This document shows positions 1 to 8,311 of a stretch of 60,662 bases of DNA, piece by piece. This stretch comes from Sphingobacteriales bacterium (GTDB taxonomy: Bacteria > Bacteroidota > Bacteroidia > AKYH767-A > OLB10). The notes under the pieces were generated by a model. It was not told the DNA's origin, searched no databases, and was given only the letters and a program-made list of their open reading frames with translations. Position 1 is the stretch's first letter. Every line of letters begins with the position of its first letter. The stretch covers positions 1 to 60,662 of the forward strand of contig JAJTFW010000026.1 in NCBI GenBank assembly GCA_021299095.1. Reading direction: 5' to 3'. The translations under genes were made by a program, and so were the position numbers.

Positions 1-40
1 TATTTAGGTTTAAAAAACGTACAACCCGCTTTAAGTCAGG

Positions 41-53
41 TGTCAGTATGACA
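41..53. promoter_or_regulatory. 13-bp inverted repeat upstream of nrdJ
   Basis: TGTCA-GTA-TGACA is a perfect 5-bp inverted repeat 42 nt before the nrdJ start. It could be an operator, but it is short and may be chance. No NrdR-box pair or cobalamin-riboswitch B12 box is visible in the 95 nt available. A riboswitch lying further upstream would be outside the window. Confidence 0.2.
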
Positions 54-95
54 TTCATCAAGCCGGATTGAGTTTTGTATTTATAATTTGGGGTT

Positions 96-2315
96 GTGAC
101 ATATACTAAAGAAGGTTCAGTGGCTTTTCCGCGATATTTTACGCGATCTGGCGAAGATGTTTATCGAACGTTCAATTGGAAAGAAGTCTACATCGATTCC
201 GAAATTCAATCATCCGTAGAAGTTCCCGAATTCTGGACAACTGAATCTGCGCGTATCTTGGCTACGCGGTATTGTTATCGGTTCGGTCAGGAAGGTGGTG
301 AGTACTCATTGCGTCAGGTGATTGATCGGATGGTTGCTGAATGGATTGATGCTGCACGGAGTGCTTCGATCTTTGAGCAAACGGAGGACGAATTTGCCTT
401 CGCTGATGAGCTTCGTTACGTGTTGTGCTCTGGTCAGGCAGCACCCAATTCGCCTCAATGGTTCAACTCTGGACTGGGTTTGGCTTATGGAGTTCGGCAA
501 TCCTCCTCCGGTTTTTATTCCATTGATCAAAACTCAGGGAAGGCGGTTGCTGAACCAGATTCATCCAAACGGCCCCAAACGGCCGCATGTTTTATTTTTT
601 CGGTGAAAGATGAATTGCTTGGGGAGGGTGGTATTATGGATCTGTTTCACCGGGAGGCGCGTGCGTTTAAATTCGGTTCAGGGGTCGGGTCAAATGTTTC
701 GGACTTGAGGGCTGCAGGCGAGTCTTTGTCAGGTGGTGGAAGTAGTTCGGGTCTGATGTCTTTTCTCAGGCTCGATGATCAGTTGGCAGGTGTCATGAGG
801 TCGGGGGGAGCACACAGGCGCGCAGCTCGTATGCTGTGTTTGGATGCCAACCATCCGGAAGTGCTTTCGTTTATTCGCTGGAAAAGAGAAGAAGAATATA
901 AGGCAATGGCATTGGTTCGTGCCGGTTACTCGGGTGGTCCTGATGGAGAGGCCGTTCGAAGTGTTTCCGGTCAAAATGCGAATGTATCTGTGCGATTGAA
1001 TGATGCATTCATGGAAGCACTGAAGTCAGGTGGTGATTGGGAATTGACTCCACGGTTAGAGGGGCTAAATGCCGAGAGCATTCCAGCAAAAAAACTGTTT
1101 GACGAACTTGTCGATTCAGCTTGGTCGTGTGGTGATCCGGGAGTTCAATTCGATACAACCATAAACACATGGAATCCGTGTCCGCAAAGTGGGCAGATTC
1201 GGGCTTCGAATCCCTGCGCAGAATTCCTCTTTTTGGATGATAGCGCATGCAATCTGGCCTCTGTGAATCTTGAGCGATTTTTAAACGAAGCCGGCCAATT
1301 TGATGTAGGAGGCTTTCAGCATGTTTGCCGCCTGCTTACGATTGTACTCGATTTGACCATCGACTTCTCTCGGTATCCGGCAAAGCAGGTTGCGCAAAAT
1401 ACGGCTGATTTCAGGCCCGTAGGACTTGGTTTTTGTGGTCTGGGTGGGATGCTGATGTCCTGCGGTATCCCTTACGATTCGGATCGGGGGCGGGGATTGG
1501 CGGCCGCAATAACCTCGCTAATGCAAGCGACCGCCCTGGCGACATCTGCGAACCTGGCAGCGAAGCGTGGTGCATTTCCTGCCTACAAGTTGAACGCTGC
1601 TGAACTGATGAGTCTCGTGTCGAAGCAAAGAAGCCTGATTTCCTTTCGAGAAATTCATGAAGATGGGGAGCTTAGCGTGTTACATCGTGCACTCGAATCT
1701 GCACCGGCCGGTTTGATCAACGCAGCACGAAAGCAATTTGATCACGCGATAGAATTGGGAAAGATGTACGGATTTCGGAATGCTTTGCTCACCGCCATCG
1801 CCCCAACGGGTACAATCGGCTTGCTTATGGGAGCGGATACGGGTGGAATTGAACCACATTACGCACATGTGAAGCAGCGTTGGTTTTCAGATTCGGCCAC
1901 ACCCTTGCGCCAGATCGGCAAGTCAATCTCACGAGGCTTGCAAAATCTTGGGTACAACCAAGAACTGATTCTTCAAATCGAAACAGAGCTTCTTGCAGGA
2001 AAGCCCTGGGTCAATCCTGCACGATTGGATTCTCGACACATTCCGGTATTTGCTGTAGCTGCCGCCGATGAGGACAGTCCCTTTGCAATTCGACCGCATG
2101 CGCAACTTGAAATGATGGCCGTTGTTCAGGTATTCATAGGTGGTGGTATTTCAAAGACCTTGAATCTTCCGCACACGGCTTCGAGGGAAACGATTTCGAG
2201 TTGTATTCTGGAAGCTTGGCGATTGGGCTTAAAATCGATTGCATTCTACAGGGCGGGCTCTAAGGTGTTCGAGCCTGTATCAGTTGCAGATGATACGAGT
2301 TGTGCTACCTGCTAA
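96..2315 (+). CDS. nrdJ: Adenosylcobalamin-dependent (class II) ribonucleotide reductase
   Basis: Reduces ribonucleotides to deoxyribonucleotides in the cytosol, using a B12-derived radical in place of the separate radical-generating subunit of class I enzymes. The 739-residue protein carries the N-x-C-x-E active-site triad (N372, C374, E376) in the motif NPCAEFLFLDD, the glycine-rich loop FGSGVGSN near residue 190, and the C-terminal cysteine pair (CATC, last residues) expected to re-reduce the active site. It starts at GTG 96; no clear ribosome binding site precedes it, and an upstream start cannot be excluded. The gene stands alone and ends in a long palindromic terminator. No nrdB-like gene follows, which fits class II. 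The class II call rests on the overall NrdJ pattern. Confidence 0.9.
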   Translation: MTYTKEGSVAFPRYFTRSGEDVYRTFNWKEVYIDSEIQSSVEVPEFWTTESARILATRYCYRFGQEGGEYSLRQVIDRMVAEWIDAARSASIFEQTEDEFAFADELRYVLCSGQAAPNSPQWFNSGLGLAYGVRQSSSGFYSIDQNSGKAVAEPDSSKRPQTAACFIFSVKDELLGEGGIMDLFHREARAFKFGSGVGSNVSDLRAAGESLSGGGSSSGLMSFLRLDDQLAGVMRSGGAHRRAARMLCLDANHPEVLSFIRWKREEEYKAMALVRAGYSGGPDGEAVRSVSGQNANVSVRLNDAFMEALKSGGDWELTPRLEGLNAESIPAKKLFDELVDSAWSCGDPGVQFDTTINTWNPCPQSGQIRASNPCAEFLFLDDSACNLASVNLERFLNEAGQFDVGGFQHVCRLLTIVLDLTIDFSRYPAKQVAQNTADFRPVGLGFCGLGGMLMSCGIPYDSDRGRGLAAAITSLMQATALATSANLAAKRGAFPAYKLNAAELMSLVSKQRSLISFREIHEDGELSVLHRALESAPAGLINAARKQFDHAIELGKMYGFRNALLTAIAPTGTIGLLMGADTGGIEPHYAHVKQRWFSDSATPLRQIGKSISRGLQNLGYNQELILQIETELLAGKPWVNPARLDSRHIPVFAVAAADEDSPFAIRPHAQLEMMAVVQVFIGGGISKTLNLPHTASRETISSCILEAWRLGLKSIAFYRAGSKVFEPVSVADDTSCATC

Positions 2316-2353
2316 CAACAGAAAGGGGCGGATATCCGCCCCTTTCTGTTGTT
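2314..2353. terminator. Bidirectional terminator, 40-bp perfect palindrome
   Basis: Positions 2314-2333 and 2334-2353 are exact reverse complements (centre GATATC). The GC-rich core GGGGCGG is flanked by AACAACAGAAA on one side and TTTCTGTTGTT on the other. It sits between convergent nrdJ and the GldM-C-like gene and starts inside the nrdJ stop codon, so it can serve both genes. Confidence 0.85.
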
Positions 2354-2363
2354 GGTGATTGTA

Positions 2364-2822
2364 TTATTCGCTCACGCTGAATACAATGTTCGGGAGTTTG
2401 ATTTCCTGACCGTCTTTACCAGTTCCGCTTACATCCTTCATGAAGACCGTATCTCCCGCCTTCATCTGGTCAATCGCTTTGCGACCAAGTATGGGAATTC
2501 CGTTGTTCGCGATTCCGAAATCGCGGGATTGCATTGGTGATTTGTTTATGACCGTAAAGTTGAATTGCTTGAGTTCGAAAATCTGTCCATTGTCGCAAGT
2601 GACCTTTAAAGGCAGAAAGTTAGCCCAATCTTGAATGGTCTTGAGGGGAAGCTTAGCTGATCGGCTACTATCGTCGGGTAGTGTACAAAACTTGAGCTTT
2701 ATTGCAGGCTGCGCTTTTGCAGTTGCAGCCTGAGGTTTGGCAGTAGATTTTTTAGCCTGTTGTGCCAGGGTTGTCTGATTCACGAAGCCGACCAGCAGGC
2801 AAATAAGGATCGCGTTTTTCAT
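2364..2822 (-). CDS. Secreted single-domain protein resembling GldM C-terminal domain
   Basis: 152 residues. A Sec signal peptide (about residues 1-20, ending TLAQ) is followed by a low-complexity K/A/Q/P stretch (about 21-42) and one globular domain. The end of that domain (FTV..., then GIANNG, KAGDTVF, GKDGQEIKLPNI) matches the pattern of the last beta domain of GldM, the periplasmic shaft protein of gliding motility and T9SS. No transmembrane helix or other GldM domain is present, so this is not GldM itself. A possible role is as a GldM-like partner or decoy in the periplasm; this is inference. It follows ribH on the same strand but has its own -7 and -33 elements, the latter inside the ribH end. 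Confidence 0.65.
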   Translation of the reverse strand: MKNAILICLLVGFVNQTTLAQQAKKSTAKPQAATAKAQPAIKLKFCTLPDDSSRSAKLPLKTIQDWANFLPLKVTCDNGQIFELKQFNFTVINKSPMQSRDFGIANNGIPILGRKAIDQMKAGDTVFMKDVSGTGKDGQEIKLPNIVFSVSE

Positions 2823-2838
2823 GGTTATTGGGTTTATT

Positions 2839-2846
2839 CAAAGATA
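2839..2846 (-). promoter_or_regulatory. Promoter -7 element of GldM-C-like gene
   Basis: TATCTTTG on the minus strand, 16 nt before the ATG at 2822. A TTG (complement of 2864-2866) lies 17 nt upstream, giving TTG-N17-TAnnTTTG, the Bacteroidota sigma-A layout. The -33 element is inside the last codons of ribH. Confidence 0.65.
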
Positions 2847-2862
2847 GTTATCAAGTGGATTC

Positions 2863-3345
2863 TCAACCTGCAAGAACAGCCATGGTGGCCGCGGTAATTC
2901 CAGCTTCAAACCCCTTGTTTCCGTATTTGCCTCCAGCCCGTTCAAGTGCTTGGTCAAGGGTGTTGGTGGTTAATACACCAAAAATGACCGGTTTTCCATG
3001 AACAACTGTGAGTTGTGTCAGCCCGTTGGCGACTGCATTACAAATAAAATCAAAATGCCGCGTTTCTCCCTGAATCACAGCTCCAAGGCAAATGATTGCA
3101 TCGGGTGGAGCGGCACTGCGTAATAGCAATGAAGCGCCTGCCGTTAGTTCATAGCTTCCGGGAACTTCAACAATACGGATGTTTTCGGGCTTTGCTCCGG
3201 ATTTGTGCAAGGCTTCAAGTGCTCCGGTTTTTAATTTATGCGTTACATCTTGATTCCAGGATGAAACAACAATGCCGAACCGGAACGGTTCGGCATTGGG
3301 AAGATTTTCTGGAACTTGTGATAAGTGCTGGTGTGCAGATGACAT
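2863..3345 (-). CDS. ribH: 6,7-dimethyl-8-ribityllumazine synthase
   Basis: Catalyses the penultimate step of riboflavin synthesis, condensing the ribitylaminopyrimidine with dihydroxybutanone phosphate. The 160-residue protein shows the family landmarks in order: SSWN (28-31), VPGSYE (61-66), GAVIQGET (88-95) with the catalytic His as H97 (RHF), and the C-terminal NKGFEAG. Its length is normal. It starts 4 nt after the stop of the upstream TPR gene, so the two are probably co-transcribed; TPR-ribH order is familiar in Flavobacteriia. ribD lies about 8 kb away in a different operon. No FMN riboswitch is seen at either locus. Confidence 0.95.
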   Translation of the reverse strand: MSSAHQHLSQVPENLPNAEPFRFGIVVSSWNQDVTHKLKTGALEALHKSGAKPENIRIVEVPGSYELTAGASLLLRSAAPPDAIICLGAVIQGETRHFDFICNAVANGLTQLTVVHGKPVIFGVLTTNTLDQALERAGGKYGNKGFEAGITAATMAVLAG

Positions 3346-3349
3346 GCGA

Positions 3350-4033
3350 TTAATTACTACTGGTTGTCATGGCCTCAGCACGACCAATGTATTTTTCGAT
3401 TTCACGCGCTTCCGTACTGAATGGGTAATCGGCCTTGATCCTGTTGTAGATTTCTAGAGAGCCATTGTAATCTTTGTTCATCTCAAGTACAAAGGCTTTC
3501 TTCATTAGGAAAAGGGGGGTAGTGAAGTTGTTCTCGTCGTATGAAACTGCTTTATCAAAATACGAAGCCGCCTCGTCGTTGTTTCCTAGTTCGAGGTATG
3601 CACCGCCAATTGCACCCAAAGCCAATGCACCGGTAATGTCATCCTCGGCATCATAACTTTTAAGCGCATCGATTGCAGCTTGATAATCGCCTTTCTTGAG
3701 CAAGCTCATCCCCAAATAGTATTGAGCAAGGTTTCCGGAAGGAGCTGAACCATAATTATCCACGATTTCCTGAAATCCAGGATATGAACCGTCACCATTG
3801 ATGGCCAGGTTGGTGCTGTCTTGTCCGAAATATTGCTCGGCAATGAACATTTCCTGTTGTGCCTGCTCCTCCTGTGGTTTTACGATGAACTGATTATAGC
3901 CCAGGTAGGCGAGAACAACACCCAGAATGGAAAGGCCGATGATGCTCAGGCTCTTTTTGTTTTCACGGACATATGACTCGGCGCGATCGATACTTTGGTT
4001 GATTTCAAGGCCGGATTTTTGTTCCTCTGACAT
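3350..4033 (-). CDS. Membrane-anchored TPR protein (YfgM-like)
   Basis: 227 residues from the ATG at 4033. An upstream in-frame ATG at 4060 would overlap the promoter, and MSEEQKS is the better N-terminus. A cytoplasmic tail of about 30 residues is followed by one transmembrane helix (about 32-48, ILGVVLAYLGY), then TPR-like helical repeats to the end (for example YYLGMSLLKKGDYQAAIDAL). This architecture resembles YfgM/ancillary SecYEG proteins that help folding of exported proteins, but the exact role in Bacteroidota is not established. Co-transcribed with ribH (4-nt gap). Confidence 0.75.
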   Translation of the reverse strand: MSEEQKSGLEINQSIDRAESYVRENKKSLSIIGLSILGVVLAYLGYNQFIVKPQEEQAQQEMFIAEQYFGQDSTNLAINGDGSYPGFQEIVDNYGSAPSGNLAQYYLGMSLLKKGDYQAAIDALKSYDAEDDITGALALGAIGGAYLELGNNDEAASYFDKAVSYDENNFTTPLFLMKKAFVLEMNKDYNGSLEIYNRIKADYPFSTEAREIEKYIGRAEAMTTSSN

Positions 4034-4057
4034 GATATAAATATGCGATTTGAGGCG

Positions 4058-4065
4058 CAAAGATA
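4058..4065 (-). promoter_or_regulatory. Promoter -7 element of TPR-ribH operon
   Basis: TATCTTTG on the minus strand, 24 nt before the ATG at 4033. No TTG lies at the usual distance upstream. Confidence 0.5.
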
Positions 4066-4116
4066 GTCGTTTTCAGCTACCTGTAAAAGCGATCAGGGCT
4101 GGTTATTCAACCGGTT

Positions 4117-4569
4117 TTAGGTTCTGCAAATGCGCTCACGGACGCGTTCGCAGGCCTTGTCAAGCAAATCATAAACGTCCCTGAAGCCTTCTAATTCGCC
4201 GAACCAGGGGTCGGGAACGCCATCATTGCCCATGTTGGCAAATTCAAGAATCCGGTGAATTTTATGCTTGGCGTGTGCTGGAGCGATTTTAAGCAGGTCA
4301 AGCCTGTTTTGTTCGTCCATGGCTAGAATCAGGTCGAAGTTCTCAAAATCAGCCGCAACAACTTGCCTGGCCCGCTGGGAGCGTATGTCGATTCCTGATT
4401 CTAGAGCGGTCGAGATGGAGCGTCGATCGGGTGGCTCACCCGCATGCCAGTTTCCGGTTCCGGCCGAGTCGATAATGACATCGGGTTGGTCGGAAAGTTT
4501 ATCGCGTAGGATCCCTTCAGCTAGGGGTGAACGGCAAATGTTGCCAAGACAGACGACCAGGATATGCAT
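4117..4569 (-). CDS. Low-molecular-weight protein-tyrosine phosphatase
   Basis: Dephosphorylates phosphotyrosine. In bacteria this often controls tyrosine kinases of polysaccharide export, but no such kinase is in this window. The 150-residue protein has the signature loop C7-LGNIC-R13-S14 at the N-terminus and the general-acid Asp in VPDPW (D120), with the usual length. It lies immediately downstream of dnaA, an arrangement common in Bacteroidota. The T tract of the dnaA terminator runs right up to its ATG, leaving almost no room for a separate leader. Confidence 0.9.
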   Translation of the reverse strand: MHILVVCLGNICRSPLAEGILRDKLSDQPDVIIDSAGTGNWHAGEPPDRRSISTALESGIDIRSQRARQVVAADFENFDLILAMDEQNRLDLLKIAPAHAKHKIHRILEFANMGNDGVPDPWFGELEGFRDVYDLLDKACERVRERICRT

Positions 4570-4597
4570 AAAAAAAATCCCGGCGCTGGACCGGGAT
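4570..4597 (-). terminator. Rho-independent terminator of dnaA
   Basis: On the minus strand ATCCCGG (4597-4591), loop of 7 nt, CCGGGAT (4583-4577), then an uninterrupted T run down to 4570. The ATG of the phosphatase gene begins at 4569, directly after the T run. Confidence 0.8.
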
Positions 4598-4609
4598 ATG
4601 TGATTGGGT

Positions 4610-6067
4610 TTAGCGGGACAGGTTGATTCGTTTTTGCAAATCGGCTACCTGAGCCTTGAACTTCTTGTCGGTATCGATCAGGTTGTTGACCGTCCTGCAA
4701 GCGTGTAAAACTGTCGCATGGTCTTTGCCGCCACAGTGCATGCCGATGTTAGAAAGGGAGGACTTGGTCAGTTGCTTACTGAAGTACATGGCCAATTGGC
4801 GTGCCTGAACAACTTCGCGCTTCCGGGTCTTTGATTTCAGGACTTCAAGGGGGAGTTCAAAGTAGTCGCAAACAATCTTCTGAATGTAGTCGATTGAAAT
4901 CTCGTGAACTGTATTCTTCACGAACTTGTCAATCATCTGCTTGGCAAGCTCCAGCGTAATGGGTTTTTTATTCAGGCTGGATTGGGCGATGATGGATACA
5001 AGCGCACCTTCAAGTTCACGAATATTGTTGGTGATACTCAATGCGATGTATTCAGTTATCTCATTGGATAGTTCAATGCCGTCCACATACATTTTCTTGC
5101 GGAGGATGGCAATGCGTGTTTCCAAATCGGGAACTTGAAGATCAGCCGACAAGCCCCATTTGAAACGGCTCAGAAGACGTTGCTCCATGTTCTGGAGATC
5201 GACCGGCGGCTTGTCACACGTTAGAATAATCTGTTTGTTGTTTTGGTGCAGGTGGTTGAAGATGTGGAAGAAAACATCCTGCGTTTTTTCCTTTCCGGTA
5301 AAAAACTGGATGTCATCAATAATCAGCACGTCCATCATTTGATAGAAGTGCACGAAATCGTTCTGGCTGTTGTTTTTCACAGCATCAACAAACTGATGCA
5401 TGAATTTTTCACTCGGAACGTAGAGGACGGTCTTGTTCGGGAAGTTGTTCTTGATTTCAATTCCGATTGCATGGGCCAAATGCGTCTTTCCCAGTCCAAC
5501 GCTTCCATAAATCAAGAGCGGGTTGAATGATGTTCCACCGGGCTTCTGTGCTACTGCAAATCCTGCAGAACGCGCCAGGCGGTTACAGTCGCCTTCAACT
5601 AGGTTCTCAAATGAATAGTTCGAAATCAACTGAGAGTCGATGTCGATTTTCTTCAATCCAGGAATGATAAATGGATTGCGGATGCCGCCGCTGATCTGCT
5701 GGGGCATGGGAACAGAGGGGTTCTTAAGTCCGCTGTTTCCTTTGGCAGGAAGCTTTACCGTGTATGGCTTCTCGGCCTGGCTGGAGGTTTCCATTAAGAT
5801 GGAATACTCTAAGCGACCCTCTGCGCCTAATTCGCGCTTGATGGTCTTGCGCAGCAAGCCGATGTAATGTTCTTCAAGCCATTCGTAAACGAACTGGCTG
5901 GGAACTTCAATGGTCAGTGTATTTTGTTCAAGCTTGACCGCTTTGATCGGCTCAAACCAGGTTTTGAAATTCTGCGGATTTACATTGTCACGAATCAGCT
6001 TCAGGCAGTTTTCCCAAACGGTAGTCTCATTGATAATCTTGCTTGTGGATTCTTTTTCTTTTGGCAT
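4610..6067 (-). CDS. dnaA: Chromosomal replication initiator DnaA
   Basis: Binds DnaA boxes, opens oriC and loads the replicative helicase. The 485-residue protein has all four domains: an N-terminal helicase-interaction domain (1-90), a linker (about 91-140), an AAA+ ATPase with Walker A GSVGLGKTH (188-196) and Walker B LIIDDIQF (248-255), and the C-terminal DNA-binding domain with the DnaA signature around GGKDHATVLHACR (446-458). ATG at 6067 fits the family start. No cluster of DnaA boxes is seen in the 108 nt upstream, so oriC is probably not here. The only -7-like sequence upstream (AATATTTG at 6130-6137) has one mismatch. Confidence 0.97.
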   Translation of the reverse strand: MPKEKESTSKIINETTVWENCLKLIRDNVNPQNFKTWFEPIKAVKLEQNTLTIEVPSQFVYEWLEEHYIGLLRKTIKRELGAEGRLEYSILMETSSQAEKPYTVKLPAKGNSGLKNPSVPMPQQISGGIRNPFIIPGLKKIDIDSQLISNYSFENLVEGDCNRLARSAGFAVAQKPGGTSFNPLLIYGSVGLGKTHLAHAIGIEIKNNFPNKTVLYVPSEKFMHQFVDAVKNNSQNDFVHFYQMMDVLIIDDIQFFTGKEKTQDVFFHIFNHLHQNNKQIILTCDKPPVDLQNMEQRLLSRFKWGLSADLQVPDLETRIAILRKKMYVDGIELSNEITEYIALSITNNIRELEGALVSIIAQSSLNKKPITLELAKQMIDKFVKNTVHEISIDYIQKIVCDYFELPLEVLKSKTRKREVVQARQLAMYFSKQLTKSSLSNIGMHCGGKDHATVLHACRTVNNLIDTDKKFKAQVADLQKRINLSR

Positions 6068-6140
6068 ACCGGGAATGAGGAAAGTGGTAGGTATTCGGAG
6101 TGTGAGAAAGATTGATTGGAACGACAGCGCAAATATTGTT

Positions 6141-6182
6141 CAAAAAGGGATAAAAAAAAATTTTTTTACTATTGTCTATCCC
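6141..6182 (-). terminator. Possible terminator of the 5'-nucleotidase operon, with an A9T7 tract
   Basis: On the minus strand GGGATA (6182-6177) can pair with TATCCC (6152-6147), followed by TTTTTG. The region between holds an A/T-only stretch that could pair internally and would also be intrinsically bent. The stem overlaps the stop codon of the upstream gene. The asymmetric interior loop makes this a weak call. Confidence 0.4.
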
Positions 6183-7105
6183 GTTTTTTTTACTTGTAGG
6201 GATTCGCAGGTGAATCTTTTTTGTTTTCGACTGATAATGAAATCTATCCTTCCGAGGCGAAGTCCTGCCCATCCGGCCTGTGCAACAAGTGTATAGTCTC
6301 CATCTTCGTTTTTGATGCAGTCTGGTTTTTCGAGGAAAGTGTGCGAGTGTCCTCCGAGAATCAAGTCGATTCCAGTTGTACGTTCGGCAAGTACTCGATC
6401 ACTGATTTTATGATCCTTGTAGGAATGGCCAAGGTGCGAAAGGCAGATAACCACTTGGCAACCTGCTTCTTTCCGTAGGAAACGCACCATTCGTTTTGCC
6501 GTTTCTATTGGTTCAGCGTATTCAACACCGGCACAAAGGGTTGGATCCACAAGTCCTGAAAGTTCTATTCCAAGTCCAAACACGCCTATGTGTATTCCGC
6601 CTCGCTCAAAAATCCGATAGGGCTGTATTAGGGATTCAAGTGGCGTGCCTGTGAACTTGTAATTGCTGTTTATGATTGGAAAACGGGCCAATGAAAGCTG
6701 TTTTGCCAGCGCGTCAACACCATTGTCGAATTCGTGATTGCCCAAAGTGCTCGCATCGTATAGCATGCTGTTCATGGCCGCAATTTCAACTGCACCACCA
6801 AATAGATTGAAGTAGGGGGTACCTTGGAAAAAGTCCCCGCTATCAAGCAGCAGAACGTGTTCGCTCGAAGAACGGGTCATTTTAATCATTTCCGACCTGC
6901 GAGCAACTCCGCCCATTCCTGCATACTTCGGGTCGTTCGAAGGAAATGGATCTATTCGGCTATGCGTATCGTTAGTATGTAGTATTGTGATTCGCGTCTC
7001 TTGAGCACTTGATAGTAGTAGTGATGGTGAAAGGCAGGCGGCTACCCCTCCGCTCAATGCGACACGGATGAATCTTCTGCGGCTGAGTTCAACGTATTCT
7101 TCCAT
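6176..7105 (-). CDS. Tat-exported metallophosphoesterase, catalytic half of a UshA-type 5'-nucleotidase
   Basis: Hydrolyses phosphate from nucleotides or related substrates outside the cytoplasm. The start at 7105 is chosen because it puts a twin-arginine motif (SRRRFIRVAL, about residues 8-17) near the N-terminus; the longer in-frame start at 7168 buries it. The calcineurin-like metal motifs are in order: HTNDTH (43-48), DSGDFFQG, GNHEFD, SHLGH and GGHSH. At 309 residues it ends where the two-domain UshA enzymes would continue into a substrate-binding domain. That domain is encoded by the next gene upstream, overlapping this one by 17 bp. Confidence 0.85.
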   Translation of the reverse strand: MEEYVELSRRRFIRVALSGGVAACLSPSLLLSSAQETRITILHTNDTHSRIDPFPSNDPKYAGMGGVARRSEMIKMTRSSSEHVLLLDSGDFFQGTPYFNLFGGAVEIAAMNSMLYDASTLGNHEFDNGVDALAKQLSLARFPIINSNYKFTGTPLESLIQPYRIFERGGIHIGVFGLGIELSGLVDPTLCAGVEYAEPIETAKRMVRFLRKEAGCQVVICLSHLGHSYKDHKISDRVLAERTTGIDLILGGHSHTFLEKPDCIKNEDGDYTLVAQAGWAGLRLGRIDFIISRKQKRFTCESLQVKKTG

Positions 7106-7835
7106 CAATGCCACTCCGGATAGAGTCGTTTTTAAGTTTGTGTTCGTGAACATCGCCAATAAGTACATCTCGCACCTTCAAACCTGTAGCGGTTTGATTG
7201 GCAGATGTACCGCGAATTGGAAAGCCGTCACCACCATTTGCCAGGTAGTCCGAGGTCAGCATGGTGAACGTGGTTTTCCCCGAATTCCTGTTTGAGATGA
7301 TTTCGATGCTATCGGCTTCACCTTCATGGATGCGCATTCGAAGGCCGACTACCGGAGCACCACCTTTGCTCGCGGTGTGCTTGGCCAATGCCTTCAAGTC
7401 GTCCTGTGAAATACGAATGATCACCAGTTCGTTGTCGAAGGGCATGAGTTCATACACATTCCCAAGTGTGATGTCGCCGAAAGGAAGTGATGCACGAAGG
7501 CCGCCGTGGTTGAGGATGCAAAAATCAGGTTTCGGAGTTTGGTTCTGCCTGCACCAGTCAGTAACCTGGCGCATACAGGCTTCTGCACAGTAATTGCCGA
7601 GCAAACCCTCGGGAAGTGCCTTGGTCATGGGTTGGGACGATTGTCCAATCACGATGCCCATGCGAATATTCATGCTGTCGCGAAAAGGCTGAAGCATTTG
7701 TATTAGGGTGGTGTCGTTGCTGGCGGCAAGTGAGTCAACCCGTGCAAGCTGAGGCAAATCAACCTGGTTGATTCGCAAAGCTGCGCAACTTGCGAACATC
7801 AAAAAGATACAAATCGGCAGGACGCATTTCCGCAT
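7089..7835 (-). CDS. Lipoprotein 5'-nucleotidase C-terminal (substrate-binding) domain
   Basis: 248 residues with a lipoprotein signal (lipobox FASC, Cys 17) and the pattern of the 5'-nucleotidase C-domain: NHGGLRASLPFGDI, NVYELMPFDNELV, and ADYLANGGDGF-like near the end. In UshA this domain binds the nucleotide base and rotates onto the metal site. It is first in a two-gene operon and overlaps the catalytic gene, so the pair probably makes one enzyme from two polypeptides. Upstream, TATTTTTA (7847-7840) lies 4 nt from the ATG and matches the -7 element with one mismatch. Confidence 0.85.
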   Translation of the reverse strand: MRKCVLPICIFLMFASCAALRINQVDLPQLARVDSLAASNDTTLIQMLQPFRDSMNIRMGIVIGQSSQPMTKALPEGLLGNYCAEACMRQVTDWCRQNQTPKPDFCILNHGGLRASLPFGDITLGNVYELMPFDNELVIIRISQDDLKALAKHTASKGGAPVVGLRMRIHEGEADSIEIISNRNSGKTTFTMLTSDYLANGGDGFPIRGTSANQTATGLKVRDVLIGDVHEHKLKNDSIRSGIDGRIR

Positions 7836-7898
7836 GTCCTAAAAATAGGAAACCTGATGTATCATTCGTTTGCCGATTTTAGCATCAAAGCTTTGTAT

Positions 7899-8303
7899 AT
7901 GCATTGTCATGAATTTCAGTTCCGGGTTCGCTATGCAGAAACCGATCGCATGGATTGCGTGTATTATGGGAACTATGCCACCTATTTCGAGGTGGGCAGA
8001 GTGGAAGCCTTGCGCAGTCTGGGTATAAATTACAAGCATATGGAGGAGGAGGGTATTCAGTTGCCTGTATTGGAGTATGCGGTGAAATACATTCGTCCCG
8101 CACGTTACGACGATCTGCTTTTATTGCAGACCTGCATTCCTGAAATGCCCGGCGCACGGATCCGTTTCACTTTTTCATTGCAAAACGAATCCGGCGGTTT
8201 GTTGACTACTGCCGAAACGACATTGGTTTTTGTCAATAAATCGGACGGCAAGCCATGCAAGCCGCCTGTAGCACTACTGGAGCGATTGCGTCCATTTTTC
8301 TGA
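7899..8303 (+). CDS. YbgC-type acyl-CoA thioesterase
   Basis: Hot-dog fold thioesterase that cleaves acyl-CoA. The 134-residue protein from the ATG at 7899 has the family start RYAETDRMD with the catalytic Asp region (D16), then YYGNYATYFEVGR and a typical YIRPARYDD segment. The longer in-frame start at 7857 adds residues without family resemblance. AAGCTTTG (7888-7895, one mismatch to TAnnTTTG) sits 3 nt before the ATG, with TTTG at 7869-7872. Proximity to dnaA is common in Bacteroidota. The substrate is not predictable. Confidence 0.85.
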   Translation: MHCHEFQFRVRYAETDRMDCVYYGNYATYFEVGRVEALRSLGINYKHMEEEGIQLPVLEYAVKYIRPARYDDLLLLQTCIPEMPGARIRFTFSLQNESGGLLTTAETTLVFVNKSDGKPCKPPVALLERLRPFF

Positions 8304-8311
8304 TCCGACGA

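Noticed and set aside
1-95. Cobalamin riboswitch upstream of the B12-dependent reductase
   Set aside because: The visible 95 nt do not contain a B12-box or the needed helices; it could lie outside the window.
6068-6175. oriC next to dnaA
   Set aside because: Only an AT-rich tract is present; no DnaA-box cluster could be found by eye, and the tract is better explained as a terminator or bent spacer.
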